Below, piece by piece: positions 9,389-17,068 of a DNA stretch of 64,000 nucleotides. Within the stretch, counting starts at the first letter, position 1. The number at the start of each line of letters is the position of its first letter. The stretch is from assembly GCA_025463745.1 (NCBI GenBank), contig JAODBB010000005.1:1-64000 (forward strand), read 5' to 3'. The DNA is from Subtercola sp. (GTDB taxonomy: Bacteria; Actinomycetota; Actinomycetes; Actinomycetales; Microbacteriaceae). Made by a program: the position numbers and the translations under genes. The notes beneath the pieces were generated by a model. That model saw only the letters and a list, made by a program, of their open reading frames with translations, was not told where the DNA came from and ran no database searches.

Positions 9389-10324
9389 TCAACCCGCGTA
9401 GTCGGGCGCCGGTGGCAGGCCGAAGAACTCTTCGAGGGTCTCGACCCCGGTGTTGTGCATCTCGGTCGCCAGATCGACTCCGATGTAGCGGAAGTGCCAC
9501 GGCTCGTACTCGTACCCGGTGACCGCGGTCTTGTCGGCCGGGTACCGCAACAAGAACCCGAAGCGGTAGGCGTTCGCGGCCAGCCACTGCCCCGCGTTGG
9601 TCTTGCTGAAGCAGAGGCCGTCGGTCGAGCATCCGCTCGTCGTGTCGAGAATGTCCATCGCCAGGCCGGTCTGATGCTCGCTGTAACCGGGCCGGGCGCT
9701 GGTCTGATCGGCGCCGGCGACCCCGTCGAGGTTAACGTAAGTGTGGTAGGCGTCGACCTGAACGCCGTAGTCGCGATACCCGCTCTGCGCGACGAGCTGG
9801 GTGTTGATCTCGGCCTTGGCCGCGTCGAACATCGTCGCCATGGCCTGCTCGGCGTCGCCGCGCATCTGGTAGCCGTTCGGGTTCGGAATATCTGGCGGAA
9901 GGTCGACCAGATTCGGCGGCACGAAGTTCGCGGCGTCGGGAATCGGCCTCAACTTGTTTACGACGAACCAGATGCTGTTCGGGTCGTCGATCGAGTATTT
10001 TGTCTTGTCGAATCCGGCGGGCGCTGGTGGAGCGGCTGAAGCGGAGGCGGGCGCTACTGTCGGGGTCGGTGAGGGTGGCGCCGTGGGCTGCACGGATGCC
10101 GCGGCGCTCGCCGGTGCGGATGGCGCTCCTGTTCCAGCCACCGCCGCGAGCTCCTTCGGGCCGGCGACCTTGACCACGACCACCGTCACGATGACGAGCA
10201 GCGCCACCACGATCACAACGAGAGACGCCGCTACCACTCGCCTCGCGGTGAGGCGGGAGCGGGCATCCGGACCCGCCGACGGCGAAGGCGCGGAAGGCGG
10301 AGCAGGCTGCGGCGAGTTCGACAC
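9389..10324 (-). CDS. D-alanyl-D-alanine carboxypeptidase, VanY/peptidase M15 family, membrane-anchored
   Basis: A 311-residue cell-wall peptidase. Residues 1-30 are cytoplasmic and Pro/Ser-rich, 31-53 form one membrane helix (VVAASLVVIVVALLVIV), and a Pro/Ala/Ser linker of about 70 residues leads to the catalytic domain outside the cell. The zinc-site motifs of the M15B family are present: SEHQTGLAMDI (His and Asp ligands) and EPWHFRYIG (catalytic Glu-x-x-His). It trims the terminal D-Ala from peptidoglycan stem peptides. The start is GTG 10324, 24 nt after the lipoprotein gene; TAAGCT at 10336-10331 lies 6 nt before it. Confidence 0.9.
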   Translation of the reverse strand: MSNSPQPAPPSAPSPSAGPDARSRLTARRVVAASLVVIVVALLVIVTVVVVKVAGPKELAAVAGTGAPSAPASAAASVQPTAPPSPTPTVAPASASAAPPAPAGFDKTKYSIDDPNSIWFVVNKLRPIPDAANFVPPNLVDLPPDIPNPNGYQMRGDAEQAMATMFDAAKAEINTQLVAQSGYRDYGVQVDAYHTYVNLDGVAGADQTSARPGYSEHQTGLAMDILDTTSGCSTDGLCFSKTNAGQWLAANAYRFGFLLRYPADKTAVTGYEYEPWHFRYIGVDLATEMHNTGVETLEEFFGLPPAPDYAG

Positions 10325-10330
10325 CCGCTC

Positions 10331-10336
10331 AGCTTA
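10331..10336 (-). promoter_or_regulatory. -10 box for leaderless VanY-type gene
   Basis: TAAGCT on the minus strand stands 6 nt before GTG 10324, in the 24-nt gap behind the lipoprotein gene. It would allow separate, leaderless transcription of the carboxypeptidase. Confidence 0.4.
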
Positions 10337-10348
10337 TGCGCCCACTCG

Positions 10349-11233
10349 TCAATCGGCGATGCTGTAGAAATGCGCCGTGCCACCCGGATTGTCGACGGTG
10401 ATCGCCTGGTCGAGGTCGCGGTACTGCGCGTCGATCGTGTGCCCGACGAGCTTGATCGACGTGGACCCGTCGGCGTTCGGCACCACCGCCGACACCACCA
10501 TGGTGTGGTCGGGGCCGTTGTCATTCTGCGGATCCCAGTCGAACATGACCACGTCGCCCACCTTCAGGGCAGCCCGGTCGGCCAGCTCGAGCCGCGTTGT
10601 ATCGGGCCGTGAGGCCAGGTAGTCATCCATTTCGGTGCCGCGAATCCAGCTCAGGCTGTAGGCGCCGTTTTTCACATAGTCGCTGTACCAATCGGCGTTC
10701 TGCGCCCAGCCGCGCGCCACCAGGGTCTGATTGACGAAGTTGCCGCAGTCGTTGTCGCTGAAGATGCCCCACTCGGCGAGGTTGTAGTTCTGCCAGTACG
10801 TGAACGCGTACTGCAGCTGCTTGTCGACGGGGGTGACGGCCTCGTACGAGAACTGCTTCGCGGGGTCGATCACGGTTCCGTCGGCCTGGGTCAGCGTGAT
10901 GGGAGCGTTCGCAGGTTGGTAGTCGACGGCTGCGGGTGTCACGAAGCTCACGGTGTTCTCGTCGATCACGGCGACGGATGCCGCGGGGTTCGCCCCGACC
11001 GTGACGGCAACTACATCGGCGAGCGCCGAGCCTGTCAGCCGCACCGTCGTTCCTCCACTGAGCGGGCCGATCGCGATGCTCGCGGCAGTCACGACCGGGC
11101 CGGGTGACAGCGTCGGAGTAGGTGTGCCCGCCCCCGATTCCTGCCCCGCCGCGCTGAGCGCGGCGCAACCGGCCAGCCCCATCAGGCCGGAACCGGCGAC
11201 GAGGGCGAAAAAGGCACGTCGTGTAGCTATCAC
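10349..11233 (-). CDS. Lipoprotein with IPT/TIG-like and amidase-like (Amidase_6) domains
   Basis: A 294-residue exported lipoprotein; the lipobox is LAGC (Cys near residue 23) after a twin-arginine-like TRRAFFALV start. Residues about 45-125 resemble an IPT/TIG Ig-like fold (ASIAIGPLSGGTTVRLTG). The C-terminal half matches the Amidase_6 pattern: Trp-rich segment, SDNDCGNFVNQTLVARG with the probable catalytic Cys, then DHTMVVSAV with the probable His. Such domains are thought to cut cell-wall or peptide amide bonds, but the exact reaction is unproven. GTG 11233 is preceded by GGGATG. It lies upstream of, and possibly co-transcribed with, the VanY-type gene. Confidence 0.75.
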   Translation of the reverse strand: MIATRRAFFALVAGSGLMGLAGCAALSAAGQESGAGTPTPTLSPGPVVTAASIAIGPLSGGTTVRLTGSALADVVAVTVGANPAASVAVIDENTVSFVTPAAVDYQPANAPITLTQADGTVIDPAKQFSYEAVTPVDKQLQYAFTYWQNYNLAEWGIFSDNDCGNFVNQTLVARGWAQNADWYSDYVKNGAYSLSWIRGTEMDDYLASRPDTTRLELADRAALKVGDVVMFDWDPQNDNGPDHTMVVSAVVPNADGSTSIKLVGHTIDAQYRDLDQAITVDNPGGTAHFYSIAD

Positions 11234-11314
11234 TGATTCATCCCATCACGTGAAGCTATGAATTCTGTGTGGTGGACGTGTGAGGCACAGGAGAGTGAGG
11301 GCGATGCTCTCAGC

Positions 11315-11361
11315 TTGCACCCAAGTTTCCGGGGGTGTAACTTTGCAGTCACCGCAAACTT
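11315..11361 (+). promoter_or_regulatory. Promoter with overlapping operator for the DHA2 exporter
   Basis: TTGCAC (11315-11320) and TAACTT (11338-11343) are separated by exactly 17 nt. An inverted repeat AACTTTGC-N7-GCAAACTT (11339-11361, one mismatch) covers the -10 box and start site, which is where a TetR- or MarR-type repressor would bind. No regulator gene is adjacent. A second palindrome, CGTACG, lies at 11366-11371. Confidence 0.55.
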
Positions 11362-11402
11362 TTTTCGTACGTTCATTTTGCCGTTTTTGGTCAGGAACTC
11401 TC

Positions 11403-13397
11403 ATGTCACGCGCTTCAACATCCGGTAAAGCCCGGGCCCAACAGATCAAAGACGCCGGCGGGGTGATGAGCCACCGGCCGATTCTGGTGATCATCGGGGC
11501 CCTGATGGCCGGCATGTTTCTCTCAGCGCTCGATCAGACCATCGTCGGTACGTCGATGCGCACCATCTCCGACGATCTGCACGGGCTGAGCCTTCAGGCG
11601 TGGGTGACCACGGCCTATCTGATCATGTCGACGATCTCGACGCCGATCTACGGCAAGCTCTCTGACATCTTCGGGCGGCGCCCACTGTTCATCATCGCAA
11701 TCACCATCTTCTTGGTGGGGTCGTTGCTGGCGGGCCTCTCGACATCGATGTACGAATTGGCCGTGTTCCGCGGCATCCAGGGCCTCGGCGCCGGTGGGCT
11801 GATGGCCTTGCCGCTCGCGATCATGGGTGACATGCTCGCGCCCCGCGAGCGCGCGAAGTACCAGGGGTACTTTCTCGCCACCTTCGGTATCGCCAGCGTC
11901 ATCGGCCCGTTGCTCGGTGGTCTGCTCTCGGGCACGAACGAGATTCTCTTCATCAGCGGCTGGCGCTGGGTCTTTCTGATCAACCTGCCGATCGGCATCA
12001 TCGCTCTCGGCGTCGTGATGCGCTACCTGCACTTGCCGCACACGAAGCGTTCGGCTCGCATCGACTGGTGGGGCGCGGCGATGGTCATTCTCGCCCTTGT
12101 TCCCTTGCTGTTGATCGCCGAACAGGGCCGCGAATGGGGCTGGGGTTCTGGTGGCGCGTGGGCGTGTTACGCGCTATCGTTCATCGGCATCATCGCCTTC
12201 ATCTTCGTGGAGCGCCGGATGGGCGACGATGCGCTGATTCCGCTGAAGCTGTTCAAGTCGTCGACCTTCTCAATGGCCACGATCTTGGGAGTCCTCGTCG
12301 GTTTCGGTATGTTCGGGGCGCTGCTGACCGTTCCGTTGTATCTGCAGATCGTGCAGGGTCGTACTCCGACCGAGTCGGGGTTTTTGATGCTGCCGATGAT
12401 TCTCGGGCTGATGATCGCGTCGATCGTGTCGGGCCAGCTCATCGCCCGCACCGGCCGGTACAAGAAGTTCCCGGTACTCGGCACGGCCTTCATGGCCATC
12501 GGCTTCTACATCATGACGTTCTTGACGGTCGACAAGCCGCTCTACTTCGTGATGATCGGCATGTTCATCATCGGGCTCGGTCTCGGCCAGATGATGCAGA
12601 CGCTCACGATCGCGTCGCAGAACTCGGTGGGGCCACGCGACATCGGGGTGGCGACGAGCGCCTCGACCTTCTTCCGGCAGATCGGTGGAACGCTCGGTAC
12701 GGCCGTGGTGTTCTCCTTCATCTTCACGCGGCTTCCGCAGACCGTGGCCGACGCGTTCGCTCTGCCGTCGACCCAGGCGGGAATCGCTGCGGCGGCCACC
12801 GACCCCTCTGTGACGGGCAACCCTGTCAACACGCAGGTGCTGACCTGGATTCAGACGCAAGACACCGCGGCCATCGGCGCCGCGCTCGATGGTGACACGG
12901 CGTTCTTGAACGTCATCGACCCGCGCCTGGCATTCCCGTTCTTGAGCGGGTTCTCATACGCCATCGCCTCGGTGTTCTGGATCACCCTCGCCGTGGTCAT
13001 CGTGGCGTTCGTGCTGGCCTGCTTCTTGAAAGCCCCGCCCCTGCGCGCCAAGTCGGCCATGCAAGAGGCGAGCGATCTGGATGCCCGCGACGATGTTCTC
13101 GCGGCCGAAGCACTCGCCGCGGCCAACCTCACGGGCGCCATGATCGAGCCGGGCACCTCGTCTGAACAACTCGATCGCGAGCCGGTGACGGTGGATTCCA
13201 TCGGCGCCGAGGCACCCGGATACGCCGGCGCGGCGGGGTCAGAGACGGGGTCGGGTTCGGTAGTGGCTTCCGGGCCGGATTCGTCGGCGGCTTCTGGCGA
13301 GGCGACATCCGCGCCCACGGCGACGCCGCCGGCGCCTCCTGCCGCCAACACCGAAGGCCCAGGTGCACCCGAGCCGCGAAGCCCGCGCCACGGCTGA
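11403..13397 (+). CDS. MFS exporter, DHA2 (EmrB/QacA) family
   Basis: A 664-residue, 14-helix drug:proton antiporter in the cytoplasmic membrane. Motif D1 is seen as LDQTIVGTSMRTI in helix 1, motif A as GKLSDIFGRRP between helices 2 and 3, and the antiporter motif C as FGIASVIGPLLGGLL. ATG 11403 has AGGA 6 nt upstream; longer in-frame starts lack this. The last about 110 residues after the final helix are cytoplasmic, rich in Ala, Gly, Ser, Glu and Pro, and probably disordered. The promoter region carries an operator-like repeat, so expression may be substrate-induced. The substrate cannot be inferred. Confidence 0.93.
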   Translation: MSRASTSGKARAQQIKDAGGVMSHRPILVIIGALMAGMFLSALDQTIVGTSMRTISDDLHGLSLQAWVTTAYLIMSTISTPIYGKLSDIFGRRPLFIIAITIFLVGSLLAGLSTSMYELAVFRGIQGLGAGGLMALPLAIMGDMLAPRERAKYQGYFLATFGIASVIGPLLGGLLSGTNEILFISGWRWVFLINLPIGIIALGVVMRYLHLPHTKRSARIDWWGAAMVILALVPLLLIAEQGREWGWGSGGAWACYALSFIGIIAFIFVERRMGDDALIPLKLFKSSTFSMATILGVLVGFGMFGALLTVPLYLQIVQGRTPTESGFLMLPMILGLMIASIVSGQLIARTGRYKKFPVLGTAFMAIGFYIMTFLTVDKPLYFVMIGMFIIGLGLGQMMQTLTIASQNSVGPRDIGVATSASTFFRQIGGTLGTAVVFSFIFTRLPQTVADAFALPSTQAGIAAAATDPSVTGNPVNTQVLTWIQTQDTAAIGAALDGDTAFLNVIDPRLAFPFLSGFSYAIASVFWITLAVVIVAFVLACFLKAPPLRAKSAMQEASDLDARDDVLAAEALAAANLTGAMIEPGTSSEQLDREPVTVDSIGAEAPGYAGAAGSETGSGSVVASGPDSSAASGEATSAPTATPPAPPAANTEGPGAPEPRSPRHG

Positions 13398-13406
13398 CGC
13401 CCCGAG

Positions 13407-14417
13407 TCAGGAGGTGGCGGGCCGCGGGTCGGGCGTCTCGAACGTTGCACCCGGCAGGCGTGTGCGCATGATCGCGATCGCCTCCGGGTTCTGGTCGACG
13501 AGCACGAAGCGGCGGCCGAGCGCCGAGGCGACGGCGCCGGTCGTGCCGCTCCCTGCGAAGAAGTCGAGCACCGCGTCATCCCGTCTCGACGACGCCTGCA
13601 CGATACGGCGCAGCACTCCCTCGGGCTTCTGCGTGGGGTAGCCGGTTTTCTCCCTGCCGGTCGGCGAAACGATCGTGTGCCACCACACATCGGTCGGCAG
13701 TTTGCCCCGGGCGGCGCGCTCGGGCGTCACCAGGCCGGGCGCCATGTAGGGCTCGCGGTCGACTTCTTCTGAGTTGAAGAAGTAAGCATCGGGATTCTTC
13801 ACGTAGACGAGAATCGTGTCGTGCTTCGTGGGCCAGCGGGTCTTCGACTTGGCGCCGTAGTCGTAAGCCCAGATGATCTCGTTCAAGAAGCTCTCGCGAC
13901 CGAAGAGCGCGTCGAGCAGCACCTTGGCGTAGTGCGCTTCGCGGTAGTCGAGGTGCAGATAGAGAGTGCCGTCGTCGGCGAGCAGGCGCCATGCCTCGAG
14001 CAGTCGCGGTTCGAGAAACTTCCAATAGTTCTCGAAGACGTCGTCGTAGCGCAGGAGGTCGCCCTTGATGCGGTCGTAGCTGTTGCCCTTGAATCCGGTG
14101 ATGGTGCCGGTGCCGGCGGATGCCCGAACCGCCGTGGTGCCCTGACGCCGCTGAACGCGACCGGTGTTGAACGGCGGATCGAGGTAGATCAGCGTGAACG
14201 ACCCCGTGGCGAGAGTGGGCAGTACGTCGAGGTTATCGGCGTGGATGATGGTGCCTCCGGCACCGGGCTGCCAATCATGCTGGGCGGCACCGGGCTGCGG
14301 GGCATCCGGAACCGCAGCGGCAGCACTCGTCGCGGCGGAAGAGAGAGCCGGCGTCGCGACTACGGCGTTGCGCGGCGCGACCTTCGCGGCCGGGGCGTTA
14401 GGCGGCTTAGCAGGCAT
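13407..14417 (-). CDS. Orphan DNA methyltransferase, beta class (N6-adenine or N4-cytosine)
   Basis: A 336-residue site-specific methyltransferase using S-adenosylmethionine. The catalytic motif IV LIYLDPPFNTG precedes the cofactor motif I VLDFFAGSGTTGAVA, the order of the beta class (N6_N4_Mtase family). A third conserved stretch, KTGYPTQKPEGVLRRIV, is the usual motif X region. The start is ATG 14417; the frame extends upstream but that sequence overlaps the divergent GNAT gene. A CAGAAT box (14429-14424) lies 6 nt before the ATG. No restriction endonuclease or specificity gene is adjacent, so it may act in regulation or phage defence rather than restriction-modification. Recognition site unknown. 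Confidence 0.88.
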   Translation of the reverse strand: MPAKPPNAPAAKVAPRNAVVATPALSSAATSAAAAVPDAPQPGAAQHDWQPGAGGTIIHADNLDVLPTLATGSFTLIYLDPPFNTGRVQRRQGTTAVRASAGTGTITGFKGNSYDRIKGDLLRYDDVFENYWKFLEPRLLEAWRLLADDGTLYLHLDYREAHYAKVLLDALFGRESFLNEIIWAYDYGAKSKTRWPTKHDTILVYVKNPDAYFFNSEEVDREPYMAPGLVTPERAARGKLPTDVWWHTIVSPTGREKTGYPTQKPEGVLRRIVQASSRRDDAVLDFFAGSGTTGAVASALGRRFVLVDQNPEAIAIMRTRLPGATFETPDPRPATS

Positions 14418-14486
14418 TGCTACATTCTGACAGCCCCCGCGTGGTGCTGGCACCAGCGTGAACCCCGGCGTACCCTCGGGAAGACC

Positions 14487-14774
14487 ATGAGTACCGAGAT
14501 TGCGAACCAGCCGGAGAAGAATCGCTACGTTCTGCTCGAGAACGGCGAAGAGGCCGGGTTCGTCGACTACCACCTGCACGGCGACGAGATCGTCTTCACG
14601 CACACGGAGGTCGATCCGCTCAGGCGCAGAAACGGGATCGCGAGCGCGCTCATCACGGGCGCGCTCGATGACGTGCGCACCGGAACCGGGCTGAAAGTGG
14701 TGCCGGAGTGCCCCTTCGTGGTGCGCTTCATCGATACACACCCTGAGTATCACGAGCTCGTTGAACGCGGCTGA
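14487..14774 (+). CDS. Small GNAT-family N-acetyltransferase (YjdJ-like)
   Basis: A 95-residue protein of the short GNAT_acetyltr_2/YjdJ group. The body VLLENGEEAGFVDYHL, the strand IVFTHTEVDPLRRRNGIASAL with the RRRNGIA acetyl-CoA loop, and CPFVVRFIDTHPEY near the end match the family, which is normally about 90 residues. ATG 14487 has GGGAAG upstream and a TACCCT box 10 nt upstream. It is transcribed away from the methyltransferase. The acceptor substrate is unknown. Confidence 0.85.
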   Translation: MSTEIANQPEKNRYVLLENGEEAGFVDYHLHGDEIVFTHTEVDPLRRRNGIASALITGALDDVRTGTGLKVVPECPFVVRFIDTHPEYHELVERG

Positions 14775-14874
14775 TCACTCGTGACAGCTGCTACGGGCCG
14801 GCACAGCTGGGAGGTGCTCTGGATGAATCCGACCACCGTCGATTCTCCAGACGAGTAAAACTCATTTAATGGCC

Positions 14875-14880
14875 TATGCT
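14875..14880 (+). promoter_or_regulatory. -10 box for the leaderless hypothetical gene
   Basis: TATGCT followed by 7 nt and ATG 14888. The preceding A+T-rich stretch (14855-14874) contrasts with its G+C-rich surroundings, as expected for a promoter. Confidence 0.45.
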
Positions 14881-14887
14881 TGACCGT

Positions 14888-15553
14888 ATGGGTCACATTC
14901 GCCGGTTCGGCCGGGCACCATCGGTCGGCCGGCGCGCGTTCGGCGGCCCTGATCCTGAACTGGTCGCGACCGGAGACCTGGCGCACGGCACCATCAAGCG
15001 CATCTCGCCGTCGAGCCGCGACTACAAGCTGGTGCTCACTCGAGAGGGAATCGACGCCGAATCGTCGTGCGTGCTGCAGATGCAGGTGGTGCGCGAGGGC
15101 GAGATTCCCTACTCCGTCACCACGAACCAAGACATTCCCGCGATCTACCTCGAACACCTGAAGTCGGGCATCGAGACCCGGGCCGTCTGGGTTGCGGCCG
15201 ACGATCGGAACCGCATCTGGGTCGACGTATCGAGGCCCGCGCCGGTGGTGCGAATGGGCCCACTGCCCGAACACGCTCCTCTTCTGTGGATTGCCGAGCG
15301 CGGCAAGCCCGTCACTGTCACGGTGGTCTCGTCGTACTACCTCGGCTTCAACGATGCGCTTGATCGCGAACTGCATTCGGTGACCGTCATGGTGTTCGGC
15401 CCGGGCGCCAAGCCGTATCGCCTCAGCGTGGAGAACCCCGTGAGCGCCGACGGCATGAAACGCCTGTACCCTGGGTCGCGGCTGCCGGCGCGGCGCGGGT
15501 ACTACCACGATGCGGTGGTGATCGATTTCGACGCCGAGCACGTGCCGTTGTGA
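14888..15553 (+). CDS. Conserved-looking hypothetical protein
   Basis: A 221-residue soluble protein without signal peptide or membrane helix. It appears beta-rich, with segments such as DYKLVLTREGIDAESSCVLQ, YYLGFNDALDREL and LPARRGYYHDAVVIDF. I do not recognise the family. ATG 14888 is chosen over an in-frame ATG at 14876 because TATGCT (14875-14880) sits 7 nt before it, a leaderless arrangement. Codon use and G+C content look like the neighbours, and the frame is long and well ordered, so it is very probably a real gene. Confidence 0.75.
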   Translation: MGHIRRFGRAPSVGRRAFGGPDPELVATGDLAHGTIKRISPSSRDYKLVLTREGIDAESSCVLQMQVVREGEIPYSVTTNQDIPAIYLEHLKSGIETRAVWVAADDRNRIWVDVSRPAPVVRMGPLPEHAPLLWIAERGKPVTVTVVSSYYLGFNDALDRELHSVTVMVFGPGAKPYRLSVENPVSADGMKRLYPGSRLPARRGYYHDAVVIDFDAEHVPL

Positions 15554-15670
15554 GTCGCCGCCGTGCGTAGCCGCCACGACGTGCACGAGCGGGGGGGCGA
15601 GATCGAGTGGTGCGCGAGGTGTCACGGGCGCGTCAGTCGAGCACGAGCATCCGCACCGGCCTGCCCACGG

Positions 15671-16720
15671 CTAGGGAACGCGCTCGAGCCACTCGCGGGT
15701 GCCGAACTTTTCGCGCACGAGCTGTTCTGCCTTCGCGTACTCGTCGTCGGTGATGTCACCGGGGGTGGCGCCGTAGAGCGAGGTGAAGGTGGCCATCATG
15801 CGCTCGATGATCTCTTCACGGCTGAGGCCCGTTTGGCTGCGCAGGGGGTCGACCCGTTTCGCGGCCGACTTGGTGCCTTTGTCGCTCATCTTCTCGCGAC
15901 CGATGCGCAGCACTTGCACCATCTTCTCGCCGTCGATGTCGTAGCTCATGGTCACATGGTGCAGCACCGCGCCGTTGCCGAGACGCTTCTGTGCGGCGCC
16001 ACCGATCTTGCCGGTGGGGCTGGAGATGTCGTTCAGCGGCACATACGTCGCATCGATGCCGAGTGACCTCAGCGCGACAAGCACCCATTCGTCGAGAAAG
16101 GCGTATGAATCGGCAAAACTCAGGCCCTGCACCAGGTCGGCGGGGGCGTAGATCGAATACGTCACCACCGAGCCGGCCTCCATGAACATCGCGCCGCCGC
16201 CGCTGACACGTCTCACCACATCGAAACCGTACTTCGCCGCATTCTCGGGGTCGACCTCGTTCTTCAGCGACTGGAAGCTGCCGATCACGACGGCCGGCGA
16301 ATCCCACTCCCAGATGCGCAGCGTCGGCTGGCGTCGCCCCTCACCCACTTCGACGGCGAGCACTTCGTCGAGCGCCATCTGCATGACCGGCCGCACAGCC
16401 TTCGAGTGGATGATCTGCCAGTCGTAATCGCGCCAGCTCGTCGCTTGGGCGAGCGACCGACGGATGGCCACCGCTACACCCTCGGCCGAGAAACCGAGCA
16501 ACGTGGCATCCTTCGGCAACGCCGCTTTGATGGCGGCGGCGATGGTGGCGGCGTCACTGTCGGCGGACAAGCCGTTCACTGCCGCGTTGATATCGTCGAG
16601 CGCGCTGTCGGGCTCGAGAAAGAAGTCGCCGGCCAGGCGGAAGTCGGCGAGCTTTCCGTCTGACACATCGAGGTCGACCACGACGAGCTTGCCGCCGGGC
16701 ACCTTGTATTCACCATGCAT
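15671..16720 (-). CDS. lplA: Lipoate-protein ligase A family protein
   Basis: A 349-residue protein of the biotin/lipoate A/B ligase family, which activates lipoate with ATP and attaches it to E2 and GcvH lysines. The catalytic core (about residues 95-300) contains PAVVIGSFQSLKNEVD, RRVSGGGAMFMEAGSVV and the lysine motif SPTGKIGGAAQKR. The first about 90 residues resemble the accessory domain that is C-terminal in E. coli LplA, here placed first. It could instead be an octanoyl or lipoyl transferase of the same fold. ATG 16720 has TAGGCT (16732-16727) 6 nt upstream. It converges with the hypothetical gene, with a short spacer holding nothing recognisable. Confidence 0.85.
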   Translation of the reverse strand: MHGEYKVPGGKLVVVDLDVSDGKLADFRLAGDFFLEPDSALDDINAAVNGLSADSDAATIAAAIKAALPKDATLLGFSAEGVAVAIRRSLAQATSWRDYDWQIIHSKAVRPVMQMALDEVLAVEVGEGRRQPTLRIWEWDSPAVVIGSFQSLKNEVDPENAAKYGFDVVRRVSGGGAMFMEAGSVVTYSIYAPADLVQGLSFADSYAFLDEWVLVALRSLGIDATYVPLNDISSPTGKIGGAAQKRLGNGAVLHHVTMSYDIDGEKMVQVLRIGREKMSDKGTKSAAKRVDPLRSQTGLSREEIIERMMATFTSLYGATPGDITDDEYAKAEQLVREKFGTREWLERVP

Positions 16721-16726
16721 AGGGAA

Positions 16727-16732
16727 AGCCTA
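16727..16732 (-). promoter_or_regulatory. -10 box for leaderless lplA
   Basis: TAGGCT on the minus strand ends 6 nt before ATG 16720. No Shine-Dalgarno motif lies between. Confidence 0.4.
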
Positions 16733-16805
16733 TTCAATTCGTTGAGCCACCGAAGTCGCAGCCGAGGCATCGCCGCGCCGAACCATGCCTGCCTCAGCCT
16801 ATCCA

Positions 16806-16904
16806 GGCCCCCCTTCCCAGACCCTCCCCAGACCCTCCCCTGACCCTTCCCTGACCCTCCCTCCCTCCCTTCCCTCCCTCCCTCCCGCGCCTCCCACCTC
16901 TCCC
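16806..16904. repeat. Pyrimidine-rich low-complexity tract
   Basis: About 100 nt of almost pure C/T on the plus strand, made of degenerate CCCTCCCCAGA and CCCT units. On the minus strand this is a run of G-tracts. It forms the left half of a non-coding spacer between lplA and the hydrolase gene. Confidence 0.7.
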
Positions 16905-16906
16905 GC

Positions 16907-16970
16907 CCATCCGATTTGCGAAGAAGCACGCTATCCGCGGCCTTAGCGTGCTTCTTCGCAAAATGGATGG
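16907..16970. terminator. 26-bp hairpin between C-rich and G-rich tracts
   Basis: Arms at 16907-16932 and 16945-16970 pair over 26 positions with two mismatches around a 12-nt loop; the shared core includes GCGAAGAAGCACGCT. It lies behind the minus-strand hydrolase gene and is a likely terminator for it, although no U-tract follows. Confidence 0.6.
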
Positions 16971-16977
16971 CGCGAGC

Positions 16978-17063
16978 GGGATGCGCGGGCGGGGGCGGAG
17001 GCGGGGTGCGCGGGCGGGGGCGGGGTGGGGAGGCGTGGGCGGGGCGGGGGTGGGGAGGCGGAA
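16978..17063. repeat. G-rich tract with G-quadruplex potential
   Basis: About 85 nt of GCGGGCGGGGGCGG-like repeats on the plus strand, with many runs of three to five G. Together with the C-rich tract it leaves G-runs on opposite strands on the two sides of the hairpin. It abuts the hydrolase stop codon. Confidence 0.7.
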
Positions 17064-17068
17064 GGCGG

